From IMG/VR virus record IMGVR_UViG_3300047444_000725, positions 1 to 23,294 of that record: a DNA stretch of 23,294 bases; one strand, written 5' to 3'. The stretch comes from a virus. Shown here piece after piece: positions 7,493-13,987 of the stretch; position 1 is the stretch's first letter; the number at the start of each line of letters is the position of its first letter. The translations under genes and the position numbers were made by a program. The notes beneath the pieces are model-generated. The model was not told where the DNA came from and did no database searches. It saw nothing but the letters and a program-made list of their open reading frames with translations.

Positions 7493-8610
7493 TGTCCGAC
7501 GCGAAAGACCTGTCCTGGCTCCTGGGCACGCGCGACTCGGTCGCCGCGCTCGAGGGATACTATGGGCAGGTCTGGGATAAGATTCTGCGCGAGGTCGCTC
7601 TCGGGCTTGGACGCCCGGGAGCGGCCCAGCGCACGGGTCTACTCCTGCGCCTGAAGGCTCTCGTCGGCCAGCTTGACCCCTACCGTCAGACCGTCGTCCG
7701 GAAGTGGATCCGCGACTGGGCGAGCGCGTCCCTCATGCTCGGCGAGGAAAATGCCGTAGACGGAATTTCCTCCCAGAAGGACGTCGCGCACCCTGACCGG
7801 GCATCCTCCTTCGGGGACGTGGCGACCGACAAGTCGAAGGATTCTGGGGTCATGCTCGCGGGGCTGATCTCGGACGCCAGCGCGCGCCTTGCCGTCCTCC
7901 AAGCCCAGATCCTCTCCTCCCTGACCGGCGTGGTCACCCGCTCCCAGGGGGTACTCCTCGGGATGAGGAATCAGGGGGTCCTGGGAGGCCTCACCCAGCA
8001 GACCGTCGAGCGGGACCTTGCCGATCTCGTCCTGAAAGGCCCTTCCCCGGCCGCCATACGCGGCCTGCGGGGTCTGGGCTTCCCGGATGACCTGGTAACC
8101 GAGATCAAGCGCCTGGGCGAAGGCTGGGCCTCGTCTGAGGGCTCCAGGCTGCCCAAGGTGGCGGATCAGGCGGGGATGATCGGTGGCGGCCTCATCTCGG
8201 GCGGTCACGGGGCTGGGATCAAGGTCCGGTCCCGCCACAACGGCGTCGAGCACGTCCGGATCTCGAATCCTCCTCGCGTGGGCGAGCCGGATGTCTGCAC
8301 CGTCTTCGCCGGCCGCGTGTTCTTCATCGGCCTCGGGACCGATCCGCTGGGCTTCCCCAAGCTCTCCAGCGTGCCCAACGGCGGGCCGAAGTTCCATCCT
8401 CACTGTCGCCACGGCCTGCAGCCCTATGTCGTGGTCCTGAAGGACTCCGAAGAAGTCGATACCGAGGTCGAAGCGTCGAACGCCATCCCCGCGCAGTTCT
8501 TCAACGTCAAGCCTTACGCCGTCACGAAGGCCGTCCGCAAGATGGGCGCCGAGCAGATCAACCGGATCAATCCGGGCTCTCGGCCGCCTCGCAAGGAGAA
8601 AGTCGCATGA
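7492..8610 (+). CDS. MuF-like minor head protein
   Basis: A 372-residue protein of the Mu gpF/SPP1 gp7-like minor head group, a few copies of which sit near the portal. The N-terminal two thirds are helical. The C-terminal domain shows the diagnostic cysteine-histidine pattern: DVCTVFAGR at about residues 267-275 and GPKFHPHCRH at about 298-307, which resembles the conserved D-x-C ... F-H-P-x-C-R-H signature of MuF domains. Portal and MuF genes usually adjoin; here seven genes lie between them. There is no C-terminal toxin domain, as found in some MuF fusions; the end (residues 340-372) is short, basic and helical. The ATG overlaps the previous stop by one base and the stop overlaps the next ATG (ATGA). 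Confidence 0.8.
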   Translation: MSDAKDLSWLLGTRDSVAALEGYYGQVWDKILREVALGLGRPGAAQRTGLLLRLKALVGQLDPYRQTVVRKWIRDWASASLMLGEENAVDGISSQKDVAHPDRASSFGDVATDKSKDSGVMLAGLISDASARLAVLQAQILSSLTGVVTRSQGVLLGMRNQGVLGGLTQQTVERDLADLVLKGPSPAAIRGLRGLGFPDDLVTEIKRLGEGWASSEGSRLPKVADQAGMIGGGLISGGHGAGIKVRSRHNGVEHVRISNPPRVGEPDVCTVFAGRVFFIGLGTDPLGFPKLSSVPNGGPKFHPHCRHGLQPYVVVLKDSEEVDTEVEASNAIPAQFFNVKPYAVTKAVRKMGAEQINRINPGSRPPRKEKVA

Positions 8611-9455
8611 GCCAGAAACAGATCCTCCTCCATCAGGGTGAAGCGTTCGCCGCGAAAGGTTCCGGCCGCTTCGCGAAGGACGTGATCCATCTGGGCAAGT
8701 GGTATCACCCAGTCACGAAGACCGAGGTGATCGTCACACCCGAGCGCCTCTCGCGCCTGATCGAGAACACGACCCGCTACAAGGCCGCGGGGAACAAGAT
8801 CCCTTTCCGTGATGGCCATAAGAACTCCGTCCTCTCGAATATGGGCGAGTGGACGGGGCCGTTCATCGAGCACCAGGGGAGCCTGGTCGCGGTGGTCGAG
8901 CCGAAGCTTCCGGCGGCCCTAGCGGGGATCGAGAGCGGCGCCATCGACGGCGTCTCGGTCGTGATCGAGTACGACCACACGGACAGCCTGAAGAACCATT
9001 ACGACGAGGTCATCACCGCTATCGACGCGACGGACTTCCCCGTCGTGACCGAGCAAAAGGAGTTCGTCGCCCTCTCCAAGGACGCCGAAGGGAACGACGT
9101 GTTCCTTCCCGAGTCGCTCAAGCTCGCCAAGGGCGACACCGACGCGGATGGGGACTGCATGGCCCAGCACGACAACCTCCATGCGGACCTGAAGAGCAAG
9201 CTCGCCGCCTTCTCGAAGTCGAAGGCCAAGCACGGCGCGGACCATGCGGACACGAAGGCCGCGGGCTCGAAGGCCCAGGAGGCCGCCATGCGCCTTCGCA
9301 AGCAGGCCCAGGTCGTTCACGACCACGTCCAGAATATGACGGGCGGCCCGGCCTACTACGACCGGGAGAACCCCGCCGACGTGCTGGCGGAGAAGCTGTC
9401 GAGCAAGGTCGATATGGATGCGCTTCTGAAGTCTTTGGAGCTTCCGATGAAATAG
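8607..9455 (+). CDS. Prohead serine protease (Mu gpI/S78-like), with charged C-terminal extension
   Basis: A 282-residue protein. The first 155 residues follow the prohead-protease layout: a start strand (KWYHPVTKTEVIVTPERL), an IPFRDGHKNS segment with likely catalytic His71, GEWTGPF, an AGIESGAIDGVSVVIEY segment with likely nucleophile Ser117, and a final AIDATDFPVVTEQKEFV segment. These enzymes cleave scaffold and capsid termini during head maturation. Residues about 160-282 are a separate extension rich in Lys, Ala, His and Asp (SKSKAKHGADHADTKAAG) that looks helical and may act in assembly or be removed by autocleavage. A separate scaffold-like gene follows. Catalytic residues are inferred by position, not alignment. 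Confidence 0.75.
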   Translation: MSQKQILLHQGEAFAAKGSGRFAKDVIHLGKWYHPVTKTEVIVTPERLSRLIENTTRYKAAGNKIPFRDGHKNSVLSNMGEWTGPFIEHQGSLVAVVEPKLPAALAGIESGAIDGVSVVIEYDHTDSLKNHYDEVITAIDATDFPVVTEQKEFVALSKDAEGNDVFLPESLKLAKGDTDADGDCMAQHDNLHADLKSKLAAFSKSKAKHGADHADTKAAGSKAQEAAMRLRKQAQVVHDHVQNMTGGPAYYDRENPADVLAEKLSSKVDMDALLKSLELPMK

Positions 9456-9472
9456 AAACTTCGCTGCCTCAG

Positions 9473-9490
9473 GGCCCCTGATCAGGGTCC
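9473..9490 (+). other. Short palindromic hairpin after the protease gene
   Basis: CCCTGATCAGGG at 9476-9487 is a perfect 12-base palindrome, extended by GG/CC on both sides across one mismatch. As RNA it would form a short hairpin with almost no loop. It lies 17 bases after the protease stop and just upstream of the terminator-like hairpin; it may add to that structure or be chance. Confidence 0.35.
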
Positions 9491-9505
9491 GGGCTTACGG
9501 GAATC

Positions 9506-9554
9506 GAAAAAAGGGCATGTCGGTGCCGACACACCGCCACGCCCTTTTTCTTTT
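9506..9554 (+). terminator. Rho-independent terminator-like hairpin, probably bidirectional
   Basis: The arms AAAAAGGGC (9508-9516) and GCCCTTTTT (9541-9549) pair perfectly over 9 bp. Inside, TG/CA and CGGTG/CACCG can extend the stem, separated by single mismatches, with a CCGACA loop. The right arm continues into CTTTT, giving a U-rich tail on the + strand. The left arm is A-rich, so the minus strand would also have a U-tract, making it potentially bidirectional. It is in the 171-base gap between protease and scaffold genes, all reading rightward, so it is expected to reduce or end readthrough in the middle of the late operon. Confidence 0.75.
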
Positions 9555-9567
9555 CCCAAAAATTCGT

Positions 9568-9586
9568 GGGGCTTGCGGGACGCCCC
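9568..9586 (+). other. Small GC hairpin upstream of the scaffold gene
   Basis: GGGGC at 9568-9572 pairs with GCCCC at 9582-9586 around a 9-base loop. It lies between the terminator-like hairpin and the scaffold SD (AGGAG, 9614-9618). There is no recognisable sigma70 promoter in this gap. Function unknown; it may be chance in GC-rich DNA. Confidence 0.3.
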
Positions 9587-9626
9587 TTCAACTCCCCGCG
9601 CTGCGCGAGTGACAGGAGAACCAAGA

Positions 9627-10253
9627 ATGGACCTTTCGAAGCTCGCCGCAACGCTCGGTCTCCCCAAGGAGAGCACCGAGTCCGTGGTCTTCGAGGCGCT
9701 CGCGAAGCGCGATGCCGAAGGCCGTGCGGCTGTCGAATCCTTGTCGGCCGTGGCGGCCGAACTCCCGAAGCACGGCTTCAAGCTGGAAGCCGGGAAGCTG
9801 GTCGGCCCTCCCGCCGCCCCCGTGCGGCTCGACCTGGCCGCGAAGGCCGAGGACGACGAGGAGAAGAAGGCCCTGAAGGCCGCGCTGCTCGCGGCCGAGG
9901 AGAAGTCGATCGCGACGGGCCTCTCCTCCAACAAGGAGTACGTCAAGAAGCTCGCCGCCGACCTCAAGCTCCCGCCGGCCGCGATGTCCATCGTCGAGGA
10001 GTGCCTCAGCGTCCGCGGCGAGATGGAAGCCCTCGCGCTGTCGAAGGACGGCAAGGTCGAGGTCCGGAAGACCCAGGACCTCCCCAAGAAGCTCCGCACG
10101 CTGCTCGACCAGCTGGTCGGCATGAAGGGCGTGAAGTTCTCCACCGAGAACGAGTCGCCCAAGACCGAAGCGGACGCCGAGAAGGCCGCCCGCGAAAAGG
10201 CCTTCAAGGAGCACTTCTCGAAGCATGTGGAGGAGGTGCCCGCGGCCAAGTAG
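9627..10253 (+). CDS. Putative capsid scaffolding protein
   Basis: A 208-residue, highly charged, Lys/Glu/Ala-rich helical protein. A scaffold guides capsid assembly inside the prohead and is then removed. Support is its place between the protease and the decoration/major capsid genes, its helical and coiled-coil composition (about residues 60-100: AAKAEDDEEKKALKAALLAA), and a basic, Lys-rich C-terminus (AAREKAFKEHFSKH), the usual capsid-binding end. I chose ATG 9627 because AGGAG lies 8 bases upstream; a longer frame from 9573 exists, but its start has no SD and its extra residues look non-coding. The same GACAGGAGAA sequence precedes the tail tube gene. No family match is claimed. Confidence 0.65.
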   Translation: MDLSKLAATLGLPKESTESVVFEALAKRDAEGRAAVESLSAVAAELPKHGFKLEAGKLVGPPAAPVRLDLAAKAEDDEEKKALKAALLAAEEKSIATGLSSNKEYVKKLAADLKLPPAAMSIVEECLSVRGEMEALALSKDGKVEVRKTQDLPKKLRTLLDQLVGMKGVKFSTENESPKTEADAEKAAREKAFKEHFSKHVEEVPAAK

Positions 10254-10267
10254 TTCCCCAGCAGCTT

Positions 10268-10285
10268 GTCCCCGTGAGGGGTGAC
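10268..10285 (+). other. Small GNRA-type hairpin between scaffold and decoration genes
   Basis: CCCC (10270-10273) and GGGG (10278-10281) pair around a GTGA loop, which fits the GNRA tetraloop class; GT/AC can pair outside with a bulge. It sits 14 bases after the scaffold stop. It is weak alone but is one of several hairpins found after individual head genes. Confidence 0.35.
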
Positions 10286-10318
10286 TGAACCTGAAAAACG
10301 ATTGTTGGAGATGAAACC

Positions 10319-10759
10319 ATGAGCGGATTCTTTCCCGAACTCGGAAACGATTCCTTCCCCGGCATGGGATCGGTCGTCGAGCAGAAGGTCCGGGAGTTCA
10401 AGCGCGACGGCGGCGCCTGGCAGCGCAAAGAGGGCGTCGTGGTCGACAAGGACTCCGTCGATTCCGGCAACACGAACGACACCACGAACCTCCGCCCCGG
10501 TCTGGTCCTGCTCCTCGGGAGCAACGGCCGCTACGTCCCCGCGGACCATGCGGACGCGCCGGACGCGGTCGACGTCGTGGCGGGCGAGGTCGTGATCCTC
10601 GATCACTTCCTGGAGCTCCGCGACAAGAGCGGCACGGTCGTTCACAAGCCCGCCGCGGGCATCATCGCCGGATTCGTGGATGACGCCCAGATCATCTACG
10701 TGGACGGCACCTACAAGACCGCCATCCAGGCGGCCCTGAAGCTGGTGGACTTCCGCTAA
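10319..10759 (+). CDS. Head decoration protein (lambda gpD-like), putative
   Basis: A 146-residue protein immediately before the major capsid gene, the usual place of the trimeric decoration protein that stabilises expanded capsids. Its centre reads LRPGLVLLLGSNGRYVPADH at about residues 58-77, like the LRPG-x-V ... G-x-Y-x-P part of lambda gpD-type proteins, followed by EVVILDHFLEL and a beta C-terminal half (GIIAGFVDDAQIIYVDG). The N-terminal 30 residues are Gly/Asp-rich and may be flexible. A GGAG SD lies 8 bases before ATG. Family assignment is from pattern and position. Confidence 0.7.
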   Translation: MSGFFPELGNDSFPGMGSVVEQKVREFKRDGGAWQRKEGVVVDKDSVDSGNTNDTTNLRPGLVLLLGSNGRYVPADHADAPDAVDVVAGEVVILDHFLELRDKSGTVVHKPAAGIIAGFVDDAQIIYVDGTYKTAIQAALKLVDFR

Positions 10760-10763
10760 CCCT

Positions 10764-10786
10764 GGCGGCCCTGGAGAGAGGTCGCC
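10764..10786 (+). other. Hairpin between decoration and major capsid genes
   Basis: GGCGGCC (10764-10770) pairs with GGTCGCC (10780-10786), 7 bp including one G-U pair, around the loop CTGGAGAGA. It begins 4 bases after the decoration stop. There is no U-tract. Like the other hairpins in this region, it may mark an mRNA 3' end or processing point. Confidence 0.45.
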
Positions 10787-10833
10787 TGTAGCGGCTTCTT
10801 GGTGAAACAGAAAAACGCAAAGGAGAAATAGAG

Positions 10834-11859
10834 ATGCTCGACGAAACCCTCCTGCATTGGGAGAACCTGACCCGGCTGGTCAACGACTACAAGCCGCAGG
10901 GGACTCCCCTGATCGATTCCGGTCTGTTCTCGAAGGCGCCGATCGAAGGCCAGTCGGCCGTCATCGACATCATCAAGGTCAACCGGACGAAGGCGCACTC
11001 GACCGGCAAGCGGTCGCCCTCCAAGACCATCGCGCCTGAGGTGATCAAGCGCCAGCCGCTCACCCTGTCCCGCGCGTTTGAGAACGTGCCCCTCCCGGGC
11101 TCGACGCTGCTCAACCTGCGCAACCCCGGAAGCTTCAACCTCCAGAAGATCGCGGCCGACCAGGTGGCCCGCGAGGTGAAGAAGATGGGCCGACGGATCG
11201 ACTATCGGAACGAGTTCTACATGGCTTCGGCCTTGCAGGGCTCGATCACCGACACGATCGACGGCGTCAGCTTCACCGCCGACTACATGTTCCCGGCCAG
11301 CCACAAGATCACGATCGGCGGGAATGAGCTGTCGAACGACTCCTTCGGCACCGCTTGGGACGACACGGGCGCGAAGATCTCCTTCGACGTGACGAAGCTC
11401 CGTCAGAAGGCCCGCGAGGATTCGGGCTTCGAGATCGACACGATCATCGCCGGTCCGGAAGTCATGGACGCGCTGATCAACAACGAGCTCGTCTCGACCT
11501 ACCTCCGGTCGACCCAGGAAGGCATCGCCTTCATGAAGAGCGGCTTCCGCGGCGAGCTCTTCGGAGTCAAGTGGATGGAGTACGGCGCCGGCTACAAGGA
11601 CGACAGCGACGTCTTCCAGCGCTTCCTCCCCGAGGGCGTGATCTGCGCCATCCCGGCGGCGGATCCCCTCCTGGCCGAGCTCCTGTCGGGCGACGACGTG
11701 ATCCCGACGCCGAACAAGATGGACGTGCAGTCCATCAACGGCCGCTACAGCTATGCGTCCATCACGGACGATCCCGCGGGGATCAAGCTGTTCGCCGGTG
11801 AAGTGTCCCTCCCCGTGATCTACGTCCCCGGGGCGTTCTTCACGGCCACGGTCCTGTAG
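10834..11859 (+). CDS. Major capsid protein (lambda gpE-like/Phage_cap_E family)
   Basis: A 341-residue protein with the pattern of the gpE-type major capsid family: an N-terminal arm, then LIDSGLFSKAPIEGQSAVID, a VNRTKAHSTGKRSPSKTIAP loop (about residues 49-68) leading into a conserved FENVPLPG-like turn, a long spine-like helix (IAADQVAREVKKMGRRIDYR), and EFYMASALQGSITDTIDGV. It ends with a beta-rich part including AAADPLLAELLSGDDVIPTP and VYVPGAFFTATV-like strands. It follows the decoration gene, as usual. AAAGGAG lies 8 bases before ATG. A long hairpin follows its stop. This is a well-supported assignment, although no alignment was run. Confidence 0.85.
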   Translation: MLDETLLHWENLTRLVNDYKPQGTPLIDSGLFSKAPIEGQSAVIDIIKVNRTKAHSTGKRSPSKTIAPEVIKRQPLTLSRAFENVPLPGSTLLNLRNPGSFNLQKIAADQVAREVKKMGRRIDYRNEFYMASALQGSITDTIDGVSFTADYMFPASHKITIGGNELSNDSFGTAWDDTGAKISFDVTKLRQKAREDSGFEIDTIIAGPEVMDALINNELVSTYLRSTQEGIAFMKSGFRGELFGVKWMEYGAGYKDDSDVFQRFLPEGVICAIPAADPLLAELLSGDDVIPTPNKMDVQSINGRYSYASITDDPAGIKLFAGEVSLPVIYVPGAFFTATVL

Positions 11860-11876
11860 TTCCAGCAACCATGTAA

Positions 11877-11908
11877 CCCCCGGGGGTCCCGCGAGGGGCC
11901 TCCGGGGG
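11877..11908 (+). other. 14-bp RNA hairpin with GCGA (GNRA) loop after the major capsid gene
   Basis: CCCCCGGGGGTCCC (11877-11890) pairs completely with GGGGCCTCCGGGGG (11895-11908): 12 Watson-Crick pairs and 2 G-U pairs, closed by GCGA, a GNRA tetraloop. It begins 17 bases after the capsid stop. No U-tract follows, so it is not a standard Rho-independent terminator. In the minus-strand transcript the two G-U pairs become A-C mismatches, so the structure favours the + strand RNA. It could mark or protect the capsid mRNA 3' end, or cause partial termination. Confidence 0.8.
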
Positions 11909-11927
11909 AAACCCTGGCGGAGGATAG

Positions 11928-12497
11928 ATGCCTGACATCGTGGCGACCATCGGCGACCCGGCGGCGAATTCGTATCTCTCGCTCGCCGATGCCGACAAGG
12001 CCATGGACGGCTTTCCGAATGCTCTGGCGTGGCTCAACCTCGACGAGGCCACCCGCCAGAGGCATCTCCTAGACGGCTCCCGCAGGATCGACCGCTTCAA
12101 GGCCTGGATTCCCAAGCAGGACCCCGCCCAGGCTCTCGCCTTCCCCACGAAGAAGGATCCCACGGGCGAGCTTCCCCCGGAGGTCCCGAACGCCCTCCTC
12201 GAGTTTCTCGACTTCCAGGCTTCCGGCGAGATGGCGTCGATCAAGAGGCTGCAGGCCGAAGGGGTGACGAACCGTTCCATCATGGGCCAGAGCACGACTT
12301 TCAAGGCCGATGCGAGCCAGCTTCCCGCCGGCGCGCGGAACGAACTCGAAAAGCTCTGGAGGCTCTACAGCTCCCCGGTCATGGTCCGCCACCCTCATCG
12401 CCAGATGTTCGTCCGCGGCCTGACCAATCAATCGCCCTTCTCGGGTGATCCGGTGAATTCCTTCGACAACGGCCCCTTGGAGCCCTTGAGCGACTGA
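11928..12497 (+). CDS. Head-tail adaptor protein (gp6/DnaT-like group)
   Basis: A 189-residue protein directly after the major capsid gene. Its N-terminus has the pattern of phage neck adaptors often labelled DnaT-like: NSYLSLADADKAMDGFPN, a W-L (residues about 35-36), a helix with ATRQRHLLDGSRRIDRF, and a segment ALAFPTKK. Such proteins bind below the portal as a connector ring. The C-terminal 70 residues, with GVTNRSIMGQSTTFKADASQ and an LWRLYSSP helix-like end, fit the same group. GGAGG lies 8 bases before ATG. Position, length and pattern all agree, but no structure comparison was possible. Confidence 0.7.
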   Translation: MPDIVATIGDPAANSYLSLADADKAMDGFPNALAWLNLDEATRQRHLLDGSRRIDRFKAWIPKQDPAQALAFPTKKDPTGELPPEVPNALLEFLDFQASGEMASIKRLQAEGVTNRSIMGQSTTFKADASQLPAGARNELEKLWRLYSSPVMVRHPHRQMFVRGLTNQSPFSGDPVNSFDNGPLEPLSD

Positions 12498-12877
12498 TGC
12501 TCGACATCGACTTCGGAAACGTCGTGACCCTGAGGAGGCAGCGGCTCGGCTCGCGCAAGAACGCGACCGACGTCGTCTGGGATCCCGTCCTCGATCTCAC
12601 GAACGAACCGCTCCGGATCAAGTGCCGCTTCAAGCGCAGCGGGGTCAAGAACTTCTCGCTCCAGGCGGGAGAGGAACAGTCTGACGCGACGATGCTCTTC
12701 CGGGTGACGGCAATCCAAGACGTCACCCGGGAAAACCTCGTCGTTGATCAGCGCGGGGAAGCCTACAAGGTTCTCCGCTTTCGCGAGGAAGAGGACATCG
12801 ACCTCGCGGCCACCTACAAGCAGGTCGAGCTCAAGAAGGTCGACAAGACCTTCCCGCCGGGAGGGCCCGATGTCTGA
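12497..12877 (+). CDS. Putative head-tail stopper/closure protein
   Basis: A 126-residue, beta-rich protein. Its ATG shares one base with the previous stop (TGATG). It reads like a small neck protein: VVTLRRQRLGSRKN at the start, a barrel-like centre (EPLRIKCRFKRSG ... SDATMLFRVTAIQD), then a segment DQRGEAYKVLRFREEEDID resembling the last strands of head-closure proteins. The stopper plugs the neck after DNA packaging. I assign it mainly by size, beta composition and place between the adaptor and gp10-like genes; it could instead be another neck protein. Confidence 0.55.
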   Translation: MLDIDFGNVVTLRRQRLGSRKNATDVVWDPVLDLTNEPLRIKCRFKRSGVKNFSLQAGEEQSDATMLFRVTAIQDVTRENLVVDQRGEAYKVLRFREEEDIDLAATYKQVELKKVDKTFPPGGPDV

Positions 12878-13454
12878 CGGCCTGAGCTTTGATCTGGACG
12901 GACTCCTGGGAGACATCGAGAAGGTCAAGGGCGGCCTTGACCAGGCGTCCTACGTCGTGGTCGAGTCCCTGATGCGCGCCCTGGACGCCATCGCCCGCGA
13001 CATCCTTTCGGCCGCGCAGATCAACCTCGAGACCCAGACACGCTCGGGGGATCTCTCCCGCTCGGGCAAGGTGACGGACGTGGTCCTCTCCGACGGGAAG
13101 ATCAACGTCTCGCTCGGCTTCACCGAGGTCTATGCCGCCCAGCGCGACCAGGGAGGCACCATCACGGCTAAGAATGGGAAGATGCTGGCGATCCCGCTCG
13201 CGCCGATCCTGACGGCCACGGGAAGCCGCTTCAAGAGCCCGCTCGAGGAGACCAACCTCGAGTGCATCTCGATCCTCGGAAACGTCTATCTCGTCGACAA
13301 GACGACCCACGAATTCCATTGGCTGCTCACGCCTTCCGTCACTCAGAAGGGCTCGTATTACCTGACCAGCGTCGTCCAGGAGCGCCAGGGTCAAGTCGGT
13401 GCCGTGGCCGCCCAGCTGGTGAAAGACGACCTCTCGCAAGGGAGGGCTGCATAA
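12870..13454 (+). CDS. HK97 gp10-like neck/tail-completion protein
   Basis: A 194-residue protein whose ATG overlaps the previous gene by 8 bases, with GGGAGG 5 bases upstream; the frame is open further back to 12744, but this start has the better SD. It has an N-terminal helix (about residues 22-55: GLDQASYVVVESLMRALDAI), then TRSGDLSRSGKV, then EVYAAQRDQGGTITAKNGKM followed by LAIPL, which is the recognisable pattern of the HK97 gp10 family (S-G-x-L-x-x-S; Y-A-x-x-x-x-x-G-G-T-I-x-x-K-N). This family acts at the head-tail joint. The remaining 80 residues are a beta-rich extension, longer than in typical members. Confidence 0.75.
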   Translation: MSDGLSFDLDGLLGDIEKVKGGLDQASYVVVESLMRALDAIARDILSAAQINLETQTRSGDLSRSGKVTDVVLSDGKINVSLGFTEVYAAQRDQGGTITAKNGKMLAIPLAPILTATGSRFKSPLEETNLECISILGNVYLVDKTTHEFHWLLTPSVTQKGSYYLTSVVQERQGQVGAVAAQLVKDDLSQGRAA

Positions 13455-13964
13455 ATGGGCGTTCGCCGCCTGAGACTGTCCGGGATCGAGACGGACATTC
13501 TGAAGATGATCGCGAACGGGTTCCGCTTCTCGAATCCGGACCTGAAGGACTACGCTCTCGTCCTCGACCGCAACCTGTTCGCGAACGACATGCCCGACGC
13601 TGCGGACATCGCGATCACCGCTTCCGACGCCGACAACGGCCTAGCCTTCGATGCGAAGAAGGAGCCCGCGATCGTGCTCTATCGCCAGCCGGGCAGCGGG
13701 ATTGATCCCACGATGTCCAGCGGCTCGCGCCTGGCCTTCAACTTCCTGATTGTCCTGCGCGTGCCCAAGACGCTGCAGGACGCCGCCGACATGCTGGGGG
13801 AGCTTGTCGTCTGGCTCGAGATGAATGCTGCCGGCCAGACGACGGAGCATTTCGAGATCCGCAGCTTCAAGACCCTGGGACTCCCCATCCCCTACCAGCG
13901 TCTTTCCGACGACAAAAGCGCCGCTTCCGCGACGGTCCGGTTTTTGGCTGTCGCTCGTCTTTGA
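13455..13964 (+). CDS. Putative tail terminator protein
   Basis: A 169-residue protein starting immediately after the previous stop (TAAATG), with GGGAGGG about 9 bases upstream. The layout fits tail terminators of the lambda gpU group: an N-terminal helix (GIETDILKMIANGF), a beta-strand centre with YALVLDRNLF and IVLYRQPG, then a helix (KTLQDAADMLGELVVWLEM) and a final strand (AASATVRFLAVARL). It caps the tube and joins it to the neck. Support is mainly the position between the gp10-like and tail tube genes and the alpha/beta pattern; no signature residue identifies it. Confidence 0.6.
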   Translation: MGVRRLRLSGIETDILKMIANGFRFSNPDLKDYALVLDRNLFANDMPDAADIAITASDADNGLAFDAKKEPAIVLYRQPGSGIDPTMSSGSRLAFNFLIVLRVPKTLQDAADMLGELVVWLEMNAAGQTTEHFEIRSFKTLGLPIPYQRLSDDKSAASATVRFLAVARL

Positions 13965-13987
13965 ACTTTTGAGACAGGAGAATCGCA

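Noticed and set aside
10756-11868. 370-codon minus-strand ORF across the major capsid gene
   Set aside because: Shadow of the capsid frame; the capsid gene has an SD, a family pattern and the expected neighbours.
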